A stretch of 64,000 nt of DNA from Papaver somniferum (lineage: Eukaryota > Streptophyta > Magnoliopsida > Ranunculales > Papaveraceae): NCBI RefSeq assembly GCF_003573695.1, contig NW_020621603.1, positions 17,285,116 to 17,349,115 on the forward strand, in the 5' to 3' direction. Shown piece after piece: positions 33,784-44,450 of this stretch (positions are counted from its first letter, which is position 1; each line of letters starts with the position of its first letter). The position numbers were made by a program, and so were the translations under genes. The notes below the pieces were generated by a model, which did not search any database, was not told the origin of the DNA, and saw only the letters and a program-made list of their open reading frames with translations.

Positions 33784-33948
33784 GAATTATTTGGTGCTGA
33801 CCATTTTCGCACCCATGTCATCGATATTGTGGTATTTTTACATGTTGGCTTAGAATTATGTTTTTGCCTGTTGGCTTAGAATTATTTGGTTCTGACGAGT
33901 TTCAAACTCATGTCAGTCATATTGTGGTATTTGTACCTGTTGGCTTAT
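33784..33948. repeat. Imperfect tandem duplication, period 95
   Basis: GAATTATTTGGTGCTGACC (33,784) and GAATTATTTGGTTCTGACG (33,879) start two related units sharing CCATGTCATCGATATTGTGG-like middle parts and a GTTGGCTTA end. Confidence 0.7.
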
Positions 33949-34070
33949 GGCTGCTATCTTCATGCATCATAACCTATTCGTATTCATATATGCGGCTGAT
34001 TATGAAAACCCTAAGTTGTTTTTATGTAATTTACCCTTATCAATTATCAGCCATGCATATGTGTCCATAT

Positions 34071-34190
34071 ACAAGTTTAGACCCCAACGTACCAAGTTTG
34101 GTGAGAGTTATGCCATCACATGTTATGCCAAGGAAAGAGAGGTCTCAAGGTACCCTTCTCAAGCATGTTTTTGTGATAATTTTGTAGCTT
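34071..34190 (+). pseudogene. B3-domain gene fragment, inverted copy with internal deletion
   Basis: In frame: LDPNVPSLVRVMPSHV (start of a plant B3 DNA-binding domain) is joined directly to MPRKERSQGTLLKHVFVIIL and a stop. Compared with the opposite copy (34,866-35,395), almost the whole B3 core has been deleted, although the frame survives across the join. It forms the left arm of a large inverted duplication. Confidence 0.7.
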
Positions 34191-34387
34191 GTGCTGAATT
34201 CTTGTAGTTTAGTTACTTACACCTAGTTGTGTTGTATATGTTTGTAAATTAGGCAATGCTGGTAAGAATTTGAAGCAGGAGGAAAAATATATGCCGGTAC
34301 CTTCGGCTATTATTGAAGACCACGGTATTAAAAATCTTCCATTAAAATTTGAAGATAACTATAATTTTGAAAGTGCCACAACAACTC

Positions 34388-34525
34388 TTTACAATCTGGT
34401 TGGGGTGCAGCAGAGCTTGTAATATTTATCCTTAACATCTTTCGGCAATTCTTAACACTACGAATGACCCGAAAATGTTAAGGATAAGTATTACAAGCTC
34501 CGCTGCAACCCAACCAGATTGTTAA
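34388..34525. repeat. Foldback hairpin 1, 138 bp
   Basis: Arms of about 60 bases: TTTACAATCTGGTTGGGG on the left pairs with CCCAACCAGATTGTTAAA on the right, and GCTTGTAATATTTATCC pairs with GGATAAGTATTACAAGC. The loop is short and AT-rich. Looks like a foldback MITE and could form a long RNA hairpin if transcribed. Confidence 0.85.
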
Positions 34526-34570
34526 ATTGTTGTGAAATTTTCAAAATTGTAGTTATCTTCAAATCAATTC

Positions 34571-34708
34571 TTTACAATCAGGTTGGGGTGCAGCATAGCT
34601 TGTAATATTTATCCTTAACATTTTTGGGCAATTCTTAACGCTATGAATGGCTCGAAGATGTTAAGGATAAGTATTACAAGCTCCGCTGCACCCCAACCAG
34701 ATTGTTAA
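34571..34708. repeat. Foldback hairpin 2, 138 bp, copy of hairpin 1
   Basis: Same size and ends as hairpin 1 (TTTACAATCAGGTTGGGG on the left, CCCCAACCAGATTGTTAAG on the right). The two copies sit at the centre of the B3 inverted duplication, separated by 45 bases. Confidence 0.85.
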
Positions 34709-34865
34709 GAATTGTGGTGAAACTCTCAAAATTTTATATCTTCAAATTTTAATGGGGGATTTTCAGTACCGTTGTCTTCAATAACAACTGAAAGTACATA
34801 CGTTTTTCCTCCTGCTTCAAATTCTCATCAGCGTTGCCTAATTTACAATCATATATATAGCACAA

Positions 34866-35395
34866 CTAGGTGTAAGTAACTAAACTACAAGAATTCAGCA
34901 CAAACAGCAAAATTATCACAAGAACATGCCTGAGAAGGATTCCTTGAGACATATCTTTCCTTGCAATGTAGACCTTGAACTTATCAAGGTTTACCAATTG
35001 GAAAACCAGTGCGTCCCCTTCTTGTAAATTGTGAGCCTTGGCAAACCCTGCCTAGCCACCACTCAATGCTGACTGGTTAGCAAGGTAACATATCTTATTA
35101 TACTCGCGGCCTTCCTCATTCAACAAGGTCATCAAAATGCTATTTTTTGACATGAAATCGATGGAATATCGTCCGAATTCCCTGTTAACAACAAAGAAAA
35201 AGAAAAATCAACATAGAAAAAAATAATATTTACAGTAAGACAATAACATCCCATACTTACCGTCCAAAAACATCTATTAACATGTGATGGATGCATAACT
35301 CTCACCAAACTTGGTATGTTGGGTCTAAACTCGATATGGATGCATATGCGTCCATATCGTTGGAGTCTGACTCATCTGACTCAGTTCCGGTCATG
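34866..35395 (-). pseudogene. B3 DNA-binding domain gene fragment
   Basis: Minus strand. Exon 35,261 to about 35,395 holds an acidic stretch (GTESDESDSNDMDAYAS), then IPSLVRVMHPSHVNRCFW, and ends at a GTAAGT donor. A 79-base intron follows. Exon 34,866-35,181 continues the B3 domain with LMTLLNEEGREYNK, NQSALSGG, AGFAKAHNLQEGDALVFQLV and DKFKVYIARK. The Trp of the invariant GGW is TAG (about 35,053), a one-base shift lies near LDPTY, and the splice phase is off by one. B3 proteins bind DNA in the nucleus; this one resembles the At3g19184 / Os01g0234100-like type. Dead. Confidence 0.85.
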
Positions 35396-35607
35396 TTTTA
35401 TTAATCTAATACTACTACACATTTAGGCGTGGATATCCTTTGTTTAACTGTCTGTCAAGAACTGTACTTCTGCTGTCTATGCCTTCTTGATGGTCTCATC
35501 TTTCCTCTTGTTTTATTTTTTCCCATCTCCCGAGAAATAAATGGATTGTCTTGCTTATAGAGAACCACAGGTCATGCATTACTGATGTTTTCATCTTTGG
35601 TTTACAG

Positions 35608-36827
35608 TTTTTATCCTGATGAAGTAGATATCTTTGGAGGAAATAGCAGAAATATGACTACAAAGGAGGATTCCTTTCAGGCTATTCTTCCTGATTATTT
35701 TTCGGATGCTGAATGTGCCTTTGGAGGAAACAAGGATATGACTACTATTCCTGATGAAGAAGCAACCTCTGGAGGAAACAGCAGGGATATAACTAGTGAG
35801 CAGGAGATTTTTCAGGTTCCTCTTCAGATTCCGTCAGATGATGAATATGCCTCCTCTATCAGCTATTATAACTCGGAGGAAGAGTACTCTGATGAAGACT
35901 CTGACGAAGATGAAGATGTGGATGTATGTGGTGGGAGTACTAAATTTTCATACTCACCATGCATTAATTTTTCAGTTTCACTAATATTGCTCGCATGAAA
36001 ACCTACACGTCATCCATTTTTACCGGTTTTATATTTGGACGATATGTAACAACAACAAGGATGTTTTGCAGGAGGATAATGATAACAATGATCGTCAGCT
36101 TGGTCTTTATGGTTGTTTTACAACAGGGGCAGCGCTTTTCAAGTCAAGCAAGCCCTCCGAGCAAAAGTGGAAGCTGGATTGGCCAGATGATGGCGAGACA
36201 GCAGAATCTGCTTGGGTGAATGTGTACGGTTTTTATGATGAAAATACAAATTCTGGAGGATATGGAGTTATTATGCGCAATATGTCTGCAAAGCCAATAG
36301 CTGCCTCAGTCTCTTTATCAAGGGATGGAGTAAATTATCTTTATCAAGTGTTGAAGGGATTAGATGCTGGTCTCAAACTTGCTTTAAAACATGGCTGTTC
36401 CAGTCCTCGTGTTGTATGCAATTCCAGAGTAGTTTTTCGGCTTCTCTACCACATTGCCTCTTGCAGTAGACTTAATTGCAGTAGCATAAAGGTCAATAAT
36501 GTTTGCCAGAGTTGTACGATGAGCATGTTCCTTCATATGACTGAAGCTTCCTTTAAATCTGTGGTACCTCTCCTAGAGACACTCCAAGGCAAGCTACATA
36601 TCTTAAATTTTAAAAGGATGCCAAGGAAGTGGAACAAAGCTGCGTATTATCTGGCAAAACGGGCGAAAATGACATTACTGATCTATGGCCGGGGCTTCAA
36701 AGATTACAAGCATGATATTCATCCAGAAGACATTGGAGGTGAACTACTAGAAATTCTGTGGAAAGACGCTTATGATTCAGTTTACTACAACTTGGATGCG
36801 ATGAGTATGATCGTGGAGGCTGGATGA
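35608..36827 (+). CDS. RNase H-like fold protein, catalytic residues replaced (partial gene)
   Basis: Two exons: 35,608-35,923 (after acceptor TTTACAG) and 36,072-36,827, joined in phase by GTATGT...TTTTGCAG. Earlier exons are not identified. Exon 1 is acidic with three degenerate copies of a GGNSRNMTT/GGNKDMTT module and ends in a run of Asp/Glu that continues into exon 2. Exon 2 has a plant RNase H-like domain (VNVYGFYDENTNSGGYGVIM, LDAGLKLALKHG, VVCNSRVVFRLL, RKWNKAAYYLAKRA). The usual D-E-D-D positions read Y, Q (or another non-acid), N and Y. It therefore cannot be a nuclease and may be an RNA- or protein-binding relic. The frame is fully open, suggesting constraint. An alternative is a decayed LINE RNase H, but the spliced structure argues against that. 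Confidence 0.6.
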
Positions 36828-37119
36828 AAGGACTAGGATTGCGCAGTCTGCTCTACGGGTGGGATCAGGATCACGCAGTCTGTGCTTGTGCTGTACCAAG
36901 ACTATCATAGTTGATACTTTTTATTGTGTGGCTAATATTCTAATGCTAACAGAGAATTCAAATAGTATTTTTGAGCTTGATTCTGGTGAATAGAATGACT
37001 CATCTTAATTCCTTTTGTTGAATTTAATATGAAGTTCTAGTTAAAATCCTTGTGCGAATCTTTTCAAAAAAATGAACACTTCACCTGAAACTTTATACTC
37101 CAAAATTCTACACTTAAAT
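36828..37119. other. 3' flank of the RNase H-like gene
   Basis: AT-rich with a duplicated ATC(A/C)(G/C)GCAGTCTG phrase near 36,845-36,885. Probably 3' UTR. No frame. Confidence 0.4.
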
Positions 37120-37195
37120 ATGGCAGCTACGAAGGCGTCTAGGATGCTTTTACAGTCTGGCAAGCTACACTCTCGTGCATTTGTGTCTCCAACAG
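37120..37195 (+). CDS. Possible first exon with mitochondrial targeting sequence (orphan)
   Basis: ATG at 37,120 opens MAATKASRMLLQSGKLHSRA and FVSPT, then a GTGCAT donor-like site. Arg/Lys/Ser-rich, no acidic residues, amphipathic: the profile of a plant mitochondrial presequence. The leader before it is AT-rich and clean. No second exon follows; within 250 bases the sequence enters a LINE. Probably a gene beheaded by that insertion, or a chance frame. Confidence 0.35.
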
Positions 37196-37392
37196 GTGCA
37201 TTTTCAAATCTTACAAAGTTTTTCTGAAAACATGGTAGGATAGAAGACTGAAACTTGAGAGAACAAATGAACGAGAATGAGTAGTTGATTTAGGTAAAAC
37301 ATTTCAAGGGTAGGCAAAAGGCAATAAATGGGCTTGGAATTGAGCGAGAAAGGCCTCTACTTTGTAATAATGGGCTTAGGAGCCAGCCCGGC

Positions 37393-37414
37393 AGGGTAGG
37401 CAACTGCCTACCCT
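37393..37414. repeat. Perfect 10-bp palindrome arms at the LINE 5' junction
   Basis: AGGGTAGGCA and TGCCTACCCT are separated by AC. The related phrase GGGTAGGCAAAAGG occurs at 37,309, so the palindrome may come from a local inverted duplication at the insertion junction. Confidence 0.5.
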
Positions 37415-37429
37415 TGGCGGTCCCTTGCC

Positions 37430-39438
37430 ATGGGTTGGCTCCGCCCTAGAATTGCTACCAATCATGAACGCTATGAAGGAGGTTCGGTCTCAAGAGGTAT
37501 AGCAATCTCCAATTTTCTGGGCATGGAAAGAGCTCACTTTCCTGATAGATACCTGGGCATAAACTTGAAGCCAGGCATAGTTCGGCACATCCACATCCGT
37601 CAGGTGGTGGAGAAGATTATGGACAAGTTAGCGGGGTGGAAGGGTAAGCTCTTATCTTTTCAGGCTAGGATGGTGTTAATCAAGTCAGTGATCTCGATCT
37701 ATGTTACACATTCTCGGAGAATACCAAAAAGTTCACATTCACTGCTAGCCATGGCAGTTTATAAGTGGCCTTGCACCGCCATCAAACAAGTTGAGAGAGC
37801 CATCAGAAATTTCCTTTGGTCTGGAGATGCGGATAAGCGTAGTACTTCACTGTTCTCTTTGAAATCCTTTGTTGTTCCAACAAGGAAGGTGGCCTAGGCC
37901 TCAAGAAGCTTTTGGATGTTAACAAGGCTATGTTGATGAAGCTTTGGGTCTCCATTAGGGATTCAGACAAGATTTGGGCTCGCTTCTTGAGAGCCAAATA
38001 CTTCAAAAACAATGGCAATCTGATCGACTACAAGCTGGGCTCTTCTATTTTTTCGGGCATCAAACTAGTTTACAAATTTGTGCAAAAGCACACCAGATCG
38101 ATCATAGGAACTGGTGAGAATACTTCTTTATTTTTTGACAACTGGTGTGGGGACTTCTCGATTGCTGGGAAGCTGGGCCTCTCCTCCAAAGGCCCTAATG
38201 ATTTCCAGGAAATGGTTAGTGACATTATTGAGGATGGGTCTTGGGTAATTCCACCCTCAACGAGTAGTCTAATGGCTCATTGTGGCATAGATGTGGGGAA
38301 GCTTCCAATTATTCCTGGAGGGGAACATTACAGAATCTGGGACTTGGACAAGAAAGGGGTTTTCTCGGTGAAATCTGCCAAGGCTGCAATCAAAGCGTCA
38401 GGGGAGATCCAGCCAGCAGCGGTTCTGTTTAAATGAAAGATGGTCCATCCAAATTTGGGCGTGCAGTATTGGAAGATATGGATGGGCCAGTGTTGTGCAA
38501 CTGAGGATAAAATGATCAAAAACACTGGTAGAAGCATGCCAACGATGTGTCGGCTATGCCGAAGAGATTGCGAGTCTCTCAGCCATATCACTTGGCATTG
38601 TAGATTTGCTAAAAGGAGTTGGGTTTGGTTAGTTGGTCTCTTCAATATCAAGCCAAGTGAAGACCTTGTGAACTCTTACAAGGCCGCAAAGGGCCGTAGC
38701 AAGATGATAAAAGATCTGTGGCTTGTGGAAAATCTTGCTACCACAACGGAGTTATGGAAGACTCGGAACAGAAACTACTTTGATGATGCTCCGGTGAATT
38801 GGCTTGGCTTCAAAGGAAGGGTCTATCAAATAATACGAGACAATTCTAGCCGAATGAAAGGGCATATGCACAACACTCAAGGTGACTTGAGGATCCTAAA
38901 TTACTTCAGAGTTCAACACAGATCTTGCAAGGTCAACATCCCGGTGGAGATAAGCTGGACTCCTCCTAATCCTGACGAAATCTTGATATGCTGCGATGGA
39001 GCCTCGATGGGTAACCCAGGCCAAGCAGGATCAGGAGTAATATTTCGCGATCCAAGCTCAGCGGTCCTTGGATCTCTTTCTGTTGGTCTGGGCTAGCAGA
39101 CCAATTTCTATGCGGAAATAGCAGCTGTTATCTATGGAGCAGTTGTGGCTCAGAAGTGGGACAGTAAAAATCTATGCATACGTTCTGATTCGATGAGTTG
39201 TATACAGGCCTTTCAGAACAATGAACTTCCTTGGCAGCTGAGACAGAAATGGCTTTTAGCGAAGCAATTCTTCTTCAACATTCGCTATGTTCACAGCTAT
39301 AGGGAAGTCAATTTTTCTGCAGACGCCTTGGCCAAGAGGGCCTGTTTGCTAGCCGAAGACATTTTTGAATTTTATGAGGGTAGGCCGGCCTTCATTCCCT
39401 CTGTAGAATGGCCTGGCAAATTGTATTACCGTTTCAAA
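37430..39438 (+). pseudogene. LINE ORF2 C-terminal half
   Basis: Open segments 37,430-37,897, 37,912-38,436, 38,440-39,096 and 39,145-39,441. Motifs in order: DRYLGINLKPG, LAGWKGKLLSFQARMVLIKS, NFLWSGD, LFFDNWCGDFSIAGKLGL and a zf-RVT patch (CRLCRRDCESLSHITWHC, 38,551-38,604). RNase H follows from ICCDGASMGNPGQAG (38,990) with LGLG broken by TAG at 39,094, then CIRSDSMSCIQAFQNNELPW and SYREVNFSADALAKRA. All four catalytic acidic positions of RNase H appear present, unlike the gene at 36 kb. Only three stops or frame changes, so a fairly recent insertion. Confidence 0.88.
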
Positions 39439-39542
39439 TAGGCTCTTTGGCTTTTGGCTCTCTGGCTAAGACTTCAGAGACCTTCACCTTTGTGTTTTCG
39501 TTTTTTTAATCAATCCATTTTTGACCGAGTAAAAGAAAAAAC
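37430..39542 (+). mobile_element. LINE (L1-type), 5'-truncated
   Basis: Begins in the thumb/connection region, after the reverse transcriptase active site, and runs through RNase H to an A-rich tail (39,530-39,542). 5' truncation is normal for target-primed insertion. Same family as the LINE at 5.4-11.26 kb but less damaged. Confidence 0.85.
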
Positions 39543-40347
39543 ATGAGATTAAATAGTATCGTGCTTTAACCCGGCACCGCCATTACTGTAAATTAGTATT
39601 TTTTTTATTTTGAAGCACGAATTAGTATTTTCTGATGATTTGCAACTTGGCAATAGAGAGCTACAAAAGATGCCAAGTACACAGTCTATGCCATATTGTC
39701 TTGGAGATGATGATGAATTCTTTCAGCTGGCGCAAACCTGGATTAGCAGGAGTTCATTTTTGGGTGGATGAGTCCCATGTAAACTTTTTGTGAAGCAAAT
39801 TTTCTTTGGCTTCTGAATTTTGGAATTTGGCTTGTGCTTCTGGAAAACAATATATTTCATAATAACTTTTGGAAGCAACAAAGTTACTTTTTATGAAGCA
39901 GAATCTTTTTGTTTTCGACTTCCGAAGACAGCTTCTATTCTGGAATTGTCTAGACTCTAAACTACCGCATAAATACATTACTCGAGAAAAAAACAAATCC
40001 CTTTTACCGGCCAAGCCACTTGTTAATTTGTAAAAATAAGGCTTACGTAAAGACTGATTTGACAATAGCACATATTACAACAATTAGCATGAACTGTAAA
40101 GGTAACTGGTTTGACAATAGCACATATTACAACAACAATTAGCATGAACCGTAAAGGTAACTAATCCCTATGAATGAGCCTACAATTGCTCTATAACTCG
40201 CACTGCCCTTCTTTAAGAAGCCAGTAGTTTGTGAGAATCTTCAGAGAAATTATCTGTCAACACTTAACCTTGCATAGTGTATGGCTAATTTACAAATGCT
40301 CCTTGAGGCTAATCTTGTCCATTATGAATGGAAGAAATTTTTGTCTC
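39543..40347. other. Intergenic, AT-rich, includes MITE-like block
   Basis: 39,755-39,990 has GAAGCA/TTTGTGAAGC-type phrases like those in the small MITE of copies A and B. No gene. The open minus frame here has no coding character. The last part is the 3' flank of the host gene on the minus strand. Confidence 0.4.
40057..40150. repeat. Tandem duplication of ~52 bp
   Basis: TTTGACAATAGCACATATTA begins both units (about 40,057 and 40,109) and each ends GTAAAGGTAACT. The second has an extra ACA and one base change. Confidence 0.8.
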
Positions 40348-43300
40348 TCATCTCCATCGCTTCTCGGACAATGAAATGAGCTGAAAAAAGGGGGGAACAA
40401 TGAAAATCAACATGTGTTAAAGCAATACAGATAAGCCAGTTCAACCAAAAATGAAGCACATAAATACTCGGTTATGTATATAGGTAGTAAGGATGTCTAA
40501 AACAATTCCCTTTTATGTTTCCCCTTTATGATCCAAACGCCTAACTAATAGTAGTTGTATATATGCCCCCATTATGTGACACAGACAACTGAAGTGGTTG
40601 GGTATGAAAACTGCGGGAAGCTTTGACTGCTAAACACATATGGGGGAGGGTAACAGAAAGTAGTAAATTTTCTAAACTGAATGAGAGGAAATCCCAGATA
40701 CTATTTTCGCCAGGAAGCTTACCTGGCGAGCAACCAGCGCCAACCTCCGATTATCACGGGGAGGCTCATCTAACAAGCAAGATTTTTGTGATTCAGGAGC
40801 AATATTTTCTATCTCCCCTGAGCTCTCCGTTGCACTTTCCTTTTCAAGAGTTTTATTCTCATCCAGGCATATCAAGGGTCCCTTCTTACGCTTCCTTTGA
40901 AATGTATATTTGAGAGGCATATCTTTTCCAGCTGGAACAGGCAATGGATCTGCCGCTTCACATAACTCTTTTTCTTCAGTGATATCAGTCATCCATGGAT
41001 TATCTATGCTGTTGAGGTTCACCTTGCATCTTGAAACCCCTGAACATTCTGCGACTTTGTTACCATGTCTGCTGAATTCTGACTTAACTATAGATTCTTC
41101 GTCTCCCTGAGGAAAAGTTTGAACACTTAATGGTTTAGTCTTCGCATCCCTTTCGTTTACATCAGCCATAGTAGTTAATAATGAAGTTGAAGTCAAACGT
41201 GAGTCTGAGGCTTTCTGGGCATTGCCTTCAACTATCCTTGACCTATCTTCAGAAGGAGTAACTGTTGGATTTTCCTCACAGGGGTTGGTTTTGCAACGAG
41301 AAAGAGATAATTCTCTTGGTTGCATGACCTGGTCAGTGTATGAGTTCGGTCTGCCTGACCTGTATCTAGATCTTCTTTTTCTAGCACAGAACTTGTGAAG
41401 AAACCCTATAGATTGACCATTTTCACAGCCAATATCTTGCTGCAATAGTTCATCCAAACCAATCAGTTTCCTTTTCTTTGTCCCGGCATTTTCATCCTTG
41501 CAAGAAGATTTAGTGATACCAACTTCCCTGGCTTCCTCTCTGATAAAAGATTCTTTCTTTCTACGTGAAAACTGATTCTTTGTTTCTGCACGAAGAGGTG
41601 ATTTCCCATTCGCCAGGTTCCTATCAAATGCACGAATTCTCTGAGTACACCCGTTTCGGTATTGCTCAGGCTCTTTGCTTGTCAGAATGAGGGAGTCTAA
41701 GTCAGGCTTATCAGCATAACATTTTTCTGCTCGAAAGGCTTTAGGCTGTACATTTCTTCGAACTAGAGGTCTATCTTTGGCGTCAAAGGTAGATGTGGCT
41801 TTGGGTTCTGAATCAGAAGTATTATGTTTGCTAACATCTTTGTGCAAAGGTGCAATCTCTTTATTGTTTTTTACCTTCTCCAATTCATCCTGTACTCCAC
41901 TCAACTGTGACCTAAGATCTGTTACCACATCCTCTGCTCTGCACAATTGCAGTTCAAGCTCTTGTATCCTTTTTCTTTGGCTAACTGACATGGTTTCCAC
42001 TTCGGCAATCTGTAAGAAAGGAAACACAGATTGTTATTCTTTCAAAGTAAGAAGACAGAATCAGGGCAGTAAGAGCAAGGGATGAAAATAAGGACTTATA
42101 AGCAATATTGGGTAAAAGTGATGAGCAATTACTTTGGAAGGTGATCATATAAGCTTGTATACAGGGCATGAGCCGAAATCTAGCAAAAGGCTCAGATAAC
42201 CAACAATCTCCATTAAGGGACAATAATAACAGGTCAGATGGTTCTCATATAACTACTGTAAATGAATATCTCCATTAAGGAACTATAAAGAAAGGAAACT
42301 ATATTGAATTTCTACACATTCTCAGTAGGGAATGGGGTCTTTGATTGTCAGTGTACAACATAAGGCATGGAGGGTAAGACTTTATAACCCAATGGTAATA
42401 TTCTTGTTCGAACAGGAGAGGGAGTAATCAGCAAGGTACTGATGAATAAACACAGAAATAGTAATTTGGAATGATAGTTCTTCCTGAATAATTCTGAATG
42501 ACTACAAAGAGAAACAATCTGAAACCACGAAATGAACGAAACTCCAAATTGCTACAAAACATGTTCCTTCCTTCAGTATTAGTACTTCAAAATAAGGTTA
42601 GTATAGATATTAAACTAATGTCTAATGGAAAATCCTTCTCAAGCAATAGTTAAGTACTGCATATAAGGAATGCGCAATTGGACCCAGATCCATATGGGAC
42701 TGCTACTTCTTTGATTCTTACAAGTCTAGACCCCAGTCTTGTTGGCTCGTAATACTTCAAGCTAGAGCGTCTCTCTGTGTCATCTTTCTTGGCTTGAAGC
42801 CTTGAACCTTCAGATTTTCCAAACAACTAAGCCCGAGCACAGAACTAGCTAGACCTTTTGAATCACCCTTGGCCTAACCACTAACCTTCTCCAATGGCTA
42901 GGAAGCAAATAATCTGAACATGAATCCAAAGGTTAAAACCAGTTTACTTTCAGATGTTTCCATCACTAAAGCCTAAATGCATTGGCTACACTTACCCATT
43001 TTCTTATTAATAAAGAAAGACAACCCCTTTGCTACAATGATACGAGAAGATTTAACTCACACCCAAAACCCCAACGATTACATTAACTTGAAAAGACTAA
43101 ATATTGAAGTAGAATTCGATAAAGGAATGGGAGGAGGGCAGGAAATGTAAAGTAAAGAACAAAGCATAATGACGATCGTTTACAATTGGTGCCTAAAGTA
43201 GAGTGGGAAAGAAGTCTCGGGTAAAGGATAGTAACCAAGACTTCGGGAAATAAAAGTATGCTTTAACCGTGCATATGCCTGATGCCTCCATATATCAGGA

Positions 43301-44450
43301 TAAGGCACTATGAGCAACCGTGCAACTATGTGGTGCTACTCCAAAGTAGAAATATTGTTCACAGCGAAGATGGACTTTGAGGAACATCCTAAACTTGACA
43401 AGGTAAAACTCTACATGAAAGAAAGAAAGAGGCGAGGCGAGCCAGTAAGAGCGAGAACAGCAAACAATCTGGGAAATAGAATATAAGACATCAAAGTAAT
43501 CAATGTTCACCGAAACTAGTTGCATATTACTACATGCTCCAATGGCAAATGACAGCACACAAAATATTTAAGAGGCAATTCGGAGGCCAAAAACAAATTA
43601 TCCAGATGACCTAGATAGTAGACACTCAAACAACCCCTTTTGCTTTTATATTTATACTAACTGCCGGACAGTAAGACCTGAAAGGAATTTACTAAGTAGT
43701 AGTCCTATTTTCCTATGTACAATTCCTCAAATTTGTTCCGAGATGGAAGAAGTTAAAGACATTATTCCTCATAACCAAAATGACAAATACAATACACTAT
43801 ACCCAACTCTAAGAACTGATTTGTACATCCATCATCCCTAGCAAAACAGACCGATCATCAGTAAAGCAAACACCTTTAACACTTAAAAACCTAAATTTCG
43901 AAACCAAACTTACTACTCATGAAAAGCAAAACAAAATCAACAAACAAACATTGGAAGAACCACAACGATCAATTCATCATTTTATACAAAAACCCTTGAA
44001 GAAATTATACCTTAGAATCAGTAATTTGTTTCAAACGAAGAAGCATATCAAGCCCCTCCTGTTTAGCAGTGCATAATTCTTGTTGAAAACGATAAGCTTT
44101 TCTTTCAGAAACCATAATCCTAGCTGCTGCTTCCTTTGCTGTATTCAAGATTATGTCTGCATATGCCTTCTTTAATGCTCCTAACTTCTGCAAAACAACA
44201 ATCAAACGAAACCCATACATCAATCACAAAATCACAACGCAAACAACCCAAATAACCAAAAAATAAATCAATCAATCCCCCAAAATCAAACTCAAAAACA
44301 ATGATTAAAAACACAATCTTTACTGGTTTTAGAAAGAGAGAAAGAATCAAACAATCAGATAATGAGATGATCAAAATGGGGTTTTCAAGCTGCTTTAATG
44401 GTGATTAGGTTTGGTTTAATTATTACCTCTGGTTCTTCTAGTTCTTCCAT
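40348..44450 (-). CDS. Intact host gene: N-terminal coiled-coil protein, 506 codons, 4 exons
   Basis: Exons on the minus strand: 44,427-44,450 (MEELEEPE), 44,011-44,187, 40,723-42,009 and 40,348-40,380. All introns are GT-AG and every junction is phase 0. The second intron is 2.0 kb. Residues 9-110 are a heptad-rich coiled coil (ALKKAYADIILNTAKEAAAR, RIQELELQLCRAEDVVTDLR). The long middle is polar and disordered with basic patches (RKKES, KKRKLIGLDELL, ARKRRSRYRSGR), so a nuclear location is likely. The C-terminus is DNRRLALVARQ joined to LISLSEKRWR and a stop. No stops or shifts over 1.5 kb of coding sequence in a transposon-filled region, so it is probably functional. It resembles plant proteins of unknown function sometimes labelled gacO-like; that name is from memory and uncertain. 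Confidence 0.85.

Noticed and set aside
33858..34187. 109-codon frame taken as one gene
   Set aside because: Only its last ~35 codons match B3. The first part is the 95-bp tandem duplication and does not look coding.
39754..40071. 105-codon minus-strand frame near 40 kb
   Set aside because: Composition follows the MITE-like GAAGC repeats and the start of a tandem duplication. No family, no promoter.
40623..42085. Plus-strand frames opposite the large exon of the host gene
   Set aside because: Shadows of the 429-codon minus-strand exon, which has clean splice sites on both sides.
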